From Euperipatoides rowelli (taxonomy: Eukaryota; Onychophora; Udeonychophora; Euonychophora; Peripatopsidae): a stretch of 13,743 nucleotides of DNA. The notes beneath the pieces were generated by a model. That model saw only the letters and a program-made list of their open reading frames with translations, did not search any database and was not told where the DNA came from. Where the stretch lies: assembly GCA_003024985.2 (NCBI GenBank), contig PXIH01S0023489.1. One strand, 5' to 3'. Shown one piece after another: positions 1 through 7,078 of the stretch. How positions within the stretch are numbered: the first letter of the stretch is position 1; every line of letters starts with the position of its first letter. Both the position numbers and the translations under genes were made by a program.

Positions 1-227
1 TAAAATACAATTAAAGTTAGCATTTTTATATAGCTACACAGTTAATTTAATCGGTTATTTTACTGGTGAGGTTACCCATTGATTTTTCTAAACTTCCAAT
101 ATCCTGGAGGTAAAGATTTTGTTTTAACAGTGATATTTAAGGGAGGCTATACAGATAATATAAACCCAGCCCAAACTTCAAACTAGAAATGTGATTTGCC
201 AACTTTTCAGGAATTTTCCAACCTGAT

Positions 228-258
228 GGGGAGGGGGATAACACTCCTACCCCTCCCC
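228..258. repeat. G-rich/C-rich inverted repeat
   Basis: GGGGAGGGG (228-236) is the exact complement of CCCCTCCCC (250-258), with a 13-base spacer. It stands out in AT-rich surroundings. No gene is associated with it. Confidence 0.75.
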
Positions 259-419
259 TTAGCAAGGACCCTGGATAGATGTGTTCATTCTTCTCTAACA
301 ATATATAAAACTTAAACTTTCACACCTTTTATCAGATGGCGTGTAAGTTTTATGTCAAATTTTGTGTATTTGTATCATGTTTGTACATTTTTATTGTAAG
401 CGTTGCCAGTCTTATTTTA

Positions 420-437
420 ATGCTGAAAGTTCAGCAT
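420..437. repeat. Short perfect palindrome
   Basis: ATGCTGAA (420-427) and TTCAGCAT (430-437) are complementary, with two bases (AG) between them. It could be a binding site for a dimeric protein or simply chance. Confidence 0.6.
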
Positions 438-2638
438 GGATTTATATTCACAACGCTCAATCCGCCACTGCAATCTTCATATTAATTAATGTCAAGTCTC
501 AAGAATGTTATAGCTGATGATTAATGAAGCAATTCACTTCACATCTGTACATTTTTTTAAAAAATTATGAAAAAAATAGTAAAACGTTACTGATTTTGAA
601 TTTTTTTTACAGTTTTAAATTTAATTATATTTTTAGAAAATTAAAAAAAAATTGGAATTATTTTTCAAAAAAATTTCTTGAAATGTTTACAAAAAAATAC
701 TATATTTTTTTCTATTCATCGCTTTACAAAAATTTCACATTTGTGTAATGTATAAAAAGTTAAATTCACATCCTATCTTAGTAAGCATTGGATTTGAATA
801 CAAGTAAAATTGATAATGAAACGACACCTGAGCCTTTCTTAAAAACAAATAAAATTACGAGGAAACTGGTACTGCTGGAACTAAGATAAAGAGAGAGGAA
901 TTTTTGTCCATCTGGATAAAAATAATCATAAACATTTGTGACTCGTAAAAGCGTGTGTGTCTGAAGTATGAATGTGATGACAACATTTAAGGGAGGATGA
1001 AATACTAAAAATATGAATATCGTACTTGCAAAGATGCCTGGAGGGCATAAAATTTAACCACCGATGCAACGTACCTAAACGCTGATAAGGAATTTTGATA
1101 ACGAGCCCTTGCTGGTAAACCAAACCAACAAATGTAAACAAATTACACAGATTGAATTAAAAAAAAAGGAAATGCAAAATTAAATGAGTTTGACTCTGAC
1201 AACCGCTGTGGCTTAAATATTCATCATAAATGATGAAAAGTTTAATAAATGTCATAACAAAAGTAATAATATAAAATTGGTATATTAATTTTATTATCAT
1301 TAACTATTTAATGTTTTTGAATTATAACAAACTGAATTATTTTGTTCTTTACTCCTGGATAATTAAAAAAATATTTCTTGTTCCTTTTAAAAAATATCTT
1401 ATAATTTTGATTAAAACAATTGACTGTTTTAAAAAAAATCCTATCTGATTTATAATAAAAAAAATAATTCACCCCTATCAAACAAAGAAATGATAAAACC
1501 TGACAAAAAAATATTAATTATGTCTAGCCCAAGATTTCGCAAATAAAAAAAATTAACTTATATGTATTTTAATGTGTTGACATTGAATTTCAGCGGAAGG
1601 GAGGATTTTCAGCTACTCGGGAGAATCACAGCTTGACAGTGGAAAGTTTTTATGAATGGAAAGTTTATGCGAAGCGTTGAGCTCAATTAAGACGTAGGTA
1701 GAACTTAGATTAAGATCTGGTTACAAAATAATTGATTACTTTTGCCAATAATGTTATTGTAATTTTATATAAAAGAAAACGGTATATAGTGCAGCATGTG
1801 TACGAATGTGATGTAAAGTGCATAAAAAATCTTGCTAACAATTTTATTGAATCTAACAAGTACGTAGACATCTGGCTTGAAAACAAATCATCTTCTCATA
1901 AGCGTTGGGATTAATTAAATAAGAGAAAGTTCAGGATCTTAGTTATAAACAAATTGAAATAGTAACAAATGTTCAGAGGAAAGTTCATAGTATAAATCTT
2001 GATAGCATTTAAATAAATGGATTAATTCTTTAGCTGGTTCTGGAAATTGTTGATCTTCTTTTATAAAAACATTTTTTAAACTTTAAATCAAAATAATATT
2101 TATGTTTAGCACCGGCTGGCTCTGTTTCTGCACTTCTGCTTGCGGATCGGGATACGGTGAAAAATAATTGATTGTAGGTTGTAATATCTTTTTGAATTGA
2201 GTTTTAAAATACTTATAAAATACAGGAACTTTATAAGCAGGTGGTCAGACTCAGCAGGTATCTTTTACACTTCTTCTTCATGCAGGCCAGTAAGTAACAC
2301 TCAGCTTTCAGCTATTTGATACTACTGTAAAACATAAATTTAGGAACAAAAATTATTTGCTGCGTGCTTCTTGGTATTAGGCTGTAGGAGACATTTGTTT
2401 TTTTACATATCAAAAATTATAGTACAGAACAGGAGTACTCAGGAGTGCTTGGTTTTTACATCTTAAAAAAATATATAAAGTTTTTGAACTGACTAACAGT
2501 AAGTTCACCAGCCTTGTTTCGGCCTGGTCATTACACAAATTTTAGCACGAGTCGTCTTTTCTCCGGAAGACAGCGGTAGTTATTCAGACAAAACTATTTT
2601 GCATAAAATTTTGCAATAAAAAATCTTAGTGGCTGTCT

Positions 2639-4044
2639 TTGTTCAGTAAAATTTGTCCATCTGTCTCAATACCATCCCCCATTTATGGGAAATACAAACT
2701 GCACAAAACTGAAGGTGGACTTAGACCCCTGGTCTCTACCTCATCTACCTATCATTCTGCCACATCAAAATGGTTTCTCCCTTTCCTCCAGAAATACAGC
2801 CCAGCCATGCATAAAATTAAAAACAATTTTCACCTAGTCTCTAAATTAATTCCTTAAAAATCACCCCATCTAATCGCTTTATTTCACTCGATATCACTAA
2901 TATGTACGGCTCCATAGATATTCAATTCATCATTGACTGTCATTTCACATTTCCGTGTAGACCGGCAGAAAATTCTTAAAATTAAACTTGCTGATCTCTA
3001 CCACCTTCTTTAACTCTGTACTTCTAAACTAGCCAATTTAATAACCTTCCTTACTCACAAAATTTTAGACTTGCCATGGGGTCATCTCTCAGTGGCCTCC
3101 TTTGAGATATTCAAATCGGCACCATTGAAAACACAATCTTAAAAATGAAAAATTTCACCGCTGGCCAACACCCCCACATCCTCTTCTATTGACACTATGT
3201 GGATGATGTCATCAATTTGGCCAGGGACAATGCCACAATTGATCACATCTTCACTACATTTAACAGCATTAACAAAAATATCCAATTCACCCTTTAAATC
3301 GAACAAGATAATAAAATTAACTTCCTCGACCTTACACTCATTCGTCGCAACCAACATCTCAACATAATGTTCCGAGAACCTACACAAAATCATATCAAAA
3401 TTAACTATTTATCCCTATATTCTTCCAAAACCAAACTTAACATTCTAAATTAAGAAATTTTTAGAACACAATTCCGAATTACAATCTATTACCACTACCT
3501 TTTTAAAAAAAATGACTATCCTCTTTATTATATTAAACAAGCTATTAATATGATAGCTAAATTTATCCACCGTCACTATCTAGCCCCACCTTATCCTATT
3601 CCCTGCCTCTCATCATACTTCAATTACTATATCCCTCCATCTCAACGCCAAAACCAATCTTCTAACACCAATAACACATCACATCTCTACTTAAGCCCCT
3701 TAAACATAAAATACGCTCCTCCCTTCCAACCCCCACCAAAATCCCACTCTTTTAGCTATTATGGCTCCTCCTTCACCTGTCACTCCGCCCCTCCAAAAAA
3801 TTTAAAAATAAAAAATCAGACAATTTTCCTAAAATTGTATCTCAAACAATATACTACTAACTTTCACCATATATATAAACATTTTGTAAACTCTTCACAG
3901 CAAAGATTTATAATAAATAAAACCGACAAAATCAAAATCGTCAAATATTTAACTATCAATATTATATTACTCATTACATCATTCAACCTATATTTAAAAC
4001 CTTTATCAATACACACCTCCCTTCTTGTTCTTTTCATATCCTAG
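2639..4044 (+). pseudogene. Degenerate Penelope-like retroelement, reverse transcriptase and downstream region
   Basis: Penelope-like elements encode a reverse transcriptase related to telomerase, often followed by a GIY-YIG endonuclease. Translation shows IYGKYKLHK then GGLRPLVSTSSTYHSATSKW (2684-2770), the LPKxHK...LRPIVS block. Next come ISLDITNMYGSI (motif A, Asp at 2890-2892), RLAMGSSLSGLL (3067-3102, motif B), HYVDDV (3193-3210; catalytic YVDD at 3196-3207), then QFTL.IEQDNKINFLDLTLIRR and FREPTQNH, typical of the thumb. The coding is broken. There is a frame change near 2857, two more around 2970-3066, and in-frame stops at 3103, 3190, 3295 and 3451. The frame then stays open from 3550 to 4044, but I cannot recognise a GIY-YIG domain there. 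It is a dead copy. Family assignment rests on motif recall. Confidence 0.85.
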
Positions 4045-4155
4045 ACCTTCAAATTGTCTGCCCTGCCCCATCAACATTCAAAAACTTTAAAAAAAAAATA
4101 GAAAAATTTCACAACCCTCCATCATAGATCCTCTTCCATCAACCTTTTCCTTTGC

Positions 4156-4213
4156 GCATGCCCACAGACAGCTTACGTCAGCACCAGCCGAAGACAGCTT
4201 TCTGTGCGCATGC
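4156..4213. repeat. GC-rich inverted repeat
   Basis: Arms 4156-4173 and 4196-4213 (18 bases) match with two mismatches around a 22-base loop. The outer ends are GCATGC. The right arm runs directly into a second small inverted repeat, CATGAG/CTCATG (4213-4218 and 4224-4229). The patch is clearly GC-richer than its flanks and directly follows the broken retroelement. Confidence 0.75.
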
Positions 4214-4295
4214 ATGAGCAGGTCTCATGACCCTCTCTCAGTTATTAATATTCATTATACATCACATGTTACAACCATGCTAATTTTTCTGTTCT

Positions 4296-4296
4296 N
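4296..4296. other. Ambiguous base (N)
   Basis: This is the only undetermined base in the window, located between the inverted-repeat cluster and the hammerhead-like core, a zone likely to be repetitive. Confidence 0.99.
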
Positions 4297-4624
4297 GCCC
4301 AGATACACCATTTCAAAAAGAGACTCGTTGCTGAGAGTCTATTTATCTCACATCTTCGCCCATCATTGAATATCTCAAATTCAACACAATTAACTTTATT
4401 TTAATATTTTTATTTGTTTTAATTCTTAATGGTTATTACAGCCTTTTTCAAATTTTTATAATTGTAATTGTAACTTACAAATTATAATTTTAAATTTGTT
4501 AAAACGTTATCACCTTATTTCGATGTTTTGACTTTTATTTTTTAATGCATGTATATTTTGTTACTCATACTTATGTAATAATCCCATATTATTTTTATGT
4601 GTTTAACTTAAGATGCCTATCATC

Positions 4625-4656
4625 CTGATGAATACGATAAATGTATGAAAGATCTA
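4625..4656 (+). ncRNA. Hammerhead-ribozyme-like core, probably retroelement-derived
   Basis: The conserved strand CTGATGA (4625-4631) is followed by a four-base stem ATAC/GTAT (4632-4635 and 4643-4646) with a seven-base loop. GAAA follows at 4647-4650. The palindrome AGATCT (4650-4655) could form stem III between two copies, and A4656 would be the cleavage-site base. Stem I is weak: only two pairs (C4624-G4657 and T4623-G4658) form next to the core. Type I hammerheads occur in terminal repeats of Penelope-like elements, and this lies 0.6 kb after the element's last open frame. It is probably a decayed copy. Confidence 0.42.
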
Positions 4657-5806
4657 GGACCATTAAAATGTTTGCCACACCTATTTTTTAAGAAAACAAC
4701 ATACACACATTGCATTTTTCCTTATATATGCAATAGACAAACTACAAATAAGGTTACTTAGTTGCTACTACCAACCAATATAGTATTATATAGTTGTATA
4801 ATACACATTTATACACCTAATTACCCTTCTGCGTTTAATAAATAGTAAATAATTGCATATTGTGGTAATTGGCTTCTGCCGTTGAATGTGATTAATAAAT
4901 AAATATGCCTACCACATTATTACCTTTAAATGCATGAGAAAAAAATGTTAGAAGCATTTAAAATTAAAAGTGCTGAATAAAATTTTTTTAGTGTTATAAA
5001 TTAATCATTTTGTTGGACAAAATAATTCCTATAACGATAATTATTAAAATAAATCCTCGTATTACATTTGAGTTTGTTTATAATCTTAATTGTTCATTTT
5101 AAAAAAAAAAGATAAGTAAATTTCTTTTGTTTTCTTTCTAAGGTCTACAAAGATAAACATTACTTTTTTTTAATATATACAAAATTCAAATCAATAATCA
5201 AAACTGCAATATTTATCTATAATTATAATTTCAGACACTTAACTACTTTTATTTTATAATTTGGGGAATCTACCTGAAATGACCCCCTAAATAAATTTTA
5301 TTCCAACACCCCCTCCATTGGACTTTTTGAAAGAGTAGATCGTTGATGAATTTTCATGGCAAACTAGATCTAATATACATTACCGTATACACAAATATAT
5401 ACATGTATATAATAAATAGATAATATACTGTATAGTAATATAAGGCGATTTGAATTTTCTTTAAAAAACTTTCACCAAATAAGAAATGGATGTTAATTTA
5501 TCAAGATTCTATACTTTCTTCATATTATTGAAATTTTCTTACATAGAATATATTCAGTGACCATGATAAAGTGATTTTTGCAAACTTGACTAATCATAAC
5601 TTACGCTTTTCATTCAGAGATATTTTTATTCAACTGTATCAAAGATTTTACTTTGGATCATAGATCTTGGAGCCAATTTCCAGAATCTGTCCCCATATAG
5701 GGCATAAATAATATCTTAAATTTTTAATCCGTCTGGTATAAAGATTTTATTTTTCTCTCGTAACAATCCTTTGTAAAAATGTAATGTATTCATATTTTTT
5801 TTCTCC

Positions 5807-5836
5807 AAGGGTTTTTTTTTTTTACAAAAAACCCTT
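5807..5836. repeat. Short hairpin with T/A-tract arms
   Basis: AAGGGTTTTTT (5807-5817) pairs perfectly with AAAAAACCCTT (5826-5836) across eight bases. Half of each arm is a homopolymer run, so chance is not excluded. Confidence 0.6.
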
Positions 5837-6124
5837 ACAAAATTTACTGAATTTTAAATAGATATCCATTCTAATTTTTGTAACAAATGGTTTATAATAT
5901 AATTAAGACGGAAATTGAAAGATTAAATAGTCAAGGACACGAATGCCAACCTATCTAGGACACACTAAAAATCAGAAAACAATTTACTTGTACTCAATCA
6001 ATGAAAATTAAAAACATCATGACCTAAACACAAATTATTATGTCAGGTTAAACTGAAAGAATTATTTGGAAATAATAATTTGAGGCTTAATTATAGAAGT
6101 GCAAAGTTTTTGTTACAAATTTTA

Positions 6125-6158
6125 TTTAAATAAATAAATAAATAAATACATAAATAAT
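6125..6158. repeat. (TAAA)n microsatellite
   Basis: There are about seven TAAA units with one substitution (TACATAAATAA at the right end), in intergenic DNA beyond the 3' end of the acyltransferase gene. Confidence 0.85.
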
Positions 6159-6608
6159 CTTTAAAAATTTAACAATAATAATCATCTATTTTCAACATAA
6201 TTTACTTATTCAAGGAATAAGATAACATGTAAAAATATTTTAAAACTTCTGGCCCATCATTGACAGAGCCAGAAATCTCACATTTATTTTATTTGCTTCT
6301 AAATTCATTAACCTTAAACTATTTTCCACTTCAGAGAGATGGCATCTATAAACTTATAATTTGGGGCAACTATTAGTGCAAATGCATTTTTTAACACCCT
6401 CAAAGATAAAAAGAATTACAACAGAATAACATCTGCTATAAATCCATATTAAATGTTAAGAGCTTTATGTAAATTTAAATACTTTCTATAAAACTGTACA
6501 TCTAAAATATAAATAATGAAATTCCAGGGGTTCTTTCATAAAATATTGTTATCAAAGGCATCCATTAAAAAAATATGTGCGTTCACTTATTCAAATAAGG
6601 AATACAAA

Positions 6609-6614
6609 TTTATT
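6609..6614 (-). terminator. Alternative polyadenylation signal AATAAA
   Basis: This is a second minus-strand AATAAA, about 160 bases past the stop. In such AT-rich DNA the hexamer arises easily by chance, so the nearer site at 6697-6702 is preferred. Confidence 0.3.
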
Positions 6615-6696
6615 GCAATGACAAAAATTGACAGGTCAAGTCCATCTCTTTTTTTTTTTCAAAAAACAAAAAAAGACAAGACAAACTTTCAATCTT

Positions 6697-6702
6697 TTTA
6701 TT
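6697..6702 (-). terminator. Polyadenylation signal AATAAA
   Basis: On the minus strand AATAAA occurs about 70 bases after the stop codon of the acyltransferase gene. The next 35 bases are U/GU-rich (runs such as GTTTGTCTTGTC), as expected of a downstream element. A second AATAAA on the same strand at 6609-6614 could serve as an alternative site. Confidence 0.6.
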
Positions 6703-6770
6703 CTTTGCATTAGAAAAAAAAAAAGCCTCTTTGATTCCTCTATTAAAGTGTAACATAAAAACCATATGTA

Positions 6771-7078
6771 CTAAAAGGTAGGGATGAAGCACATTTCGGT
6801 GATTCCTAAATGGTTAAACATGTTATAAGAAGCGTCCGGAATATCTGAATCTGCAGATCCGATATTCTCATCGTAATCCTGCTGAATGATGGGTGTGTCG
6901 AGATGACAAATTTCAACATTCTCAGTGGATACATTCTTACTATCCCTCATGACTTCAGGTTCATCCGGATCATCAAACAATTTCTTCATGTCCAATAAAG
7001 CTTTGTTTAAGGCTTCTGAAAAACATCGGGCTCCAATCATTGGGTGCACAGACTTCCAAGTGAGAATGTGAAAATTGA
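6771..7078 (-). CDS. Acyltransferase gene, last exon with acidic C-terminal tail
   Basis: This 308-nt terminal exon follows a T-rich TTTAAG acceptor; its first two bases complete Val248, and it ends at TAG (6771-6773). Residues 249-282 contain NFHI, the segment TWKSVHPMIGARCFSEAL and LLDMKKLF, matching the final strand and helix of the family (as in NFHISSK and a terminal D(M/I)xxLF helix). Residues 283-349 are a 67-residue tail with about 16 Asp/Glu and only 2 Lys/Arg. The tail is longer than the short end usual for CPT1 and ends MCFIPTF. I do not recognise it. Confidence 0.88.

Larger units (their letters stand above)
1..2638. other. No supportable gene; AT-rich DNA with GC-richer patches
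   Basis: Open frames here are short (71-74 codons or less), lack recognisable domains and are about as long as expected by chance at this base composition. GC-richer patches occur at 930-1120, 1590-1680, 2110-2156 and 2500-2590 and may be worn repeats. Small inverted repeats lie at 228-258, 420-437 and 1220-1237. Confidence 0.6.
4662..6608. other. AT-rich intergenic stretch
   Basis: No open frame worth annotating. The stretch holds a 16-base palindrome of TA/CATG composition (5396-5411), the short hairpin at 5807-5836 and the (TAAA)n repeat at 6125-6158. It separates the retroelement remnant from the 3' end of the acyltransferase gene. Confidence 0.6.

Noticed and set aside
524-748. Plus-strand open frame of 74 codons rich in Lys, Asn, Phe and Tyr
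   Set aside because: Its composition is what A/T-run DNA yields in any frame; there is no domain, no splice context and no chance-exceeding length.
926-1141. Minus-strand open frame of 71 codons in a GC-richer patch
   Set aside because: It has a less biased composition and could be a fossil fragment, but I recognise no family and see no intact neighbours, so it was not called a gene.
1590-1914. Possible plus-strand exon after TTTCAG at about 1590, and a TTG-started 60-codon frame at 1732-1914
   Set aside because: The peptide after 1590 looks slightly protein-like, but it ends after about 28 codons and neither frame matches a family I know. A chance origin cannot be excluded.
3139-3393. Minus-strand open frame of 84 codons
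   Set aside because: It is antisense to the reverse transcriptase motifs, including YVDD, and is explained by them.
5396-5411. Sixteen-base palindrome of TATATACATGTATATA type
   Set aside because: It sits in a TA-rich run where such palindromes arise easily; no associated gene or element.
6610-6792. Overlapping plus- and minus-strand frames at the 3' end of the acyltransferase gene
   Set aside because: They lie in the 3' untranslated and poly(A)-signal region and have low-complexity composition.
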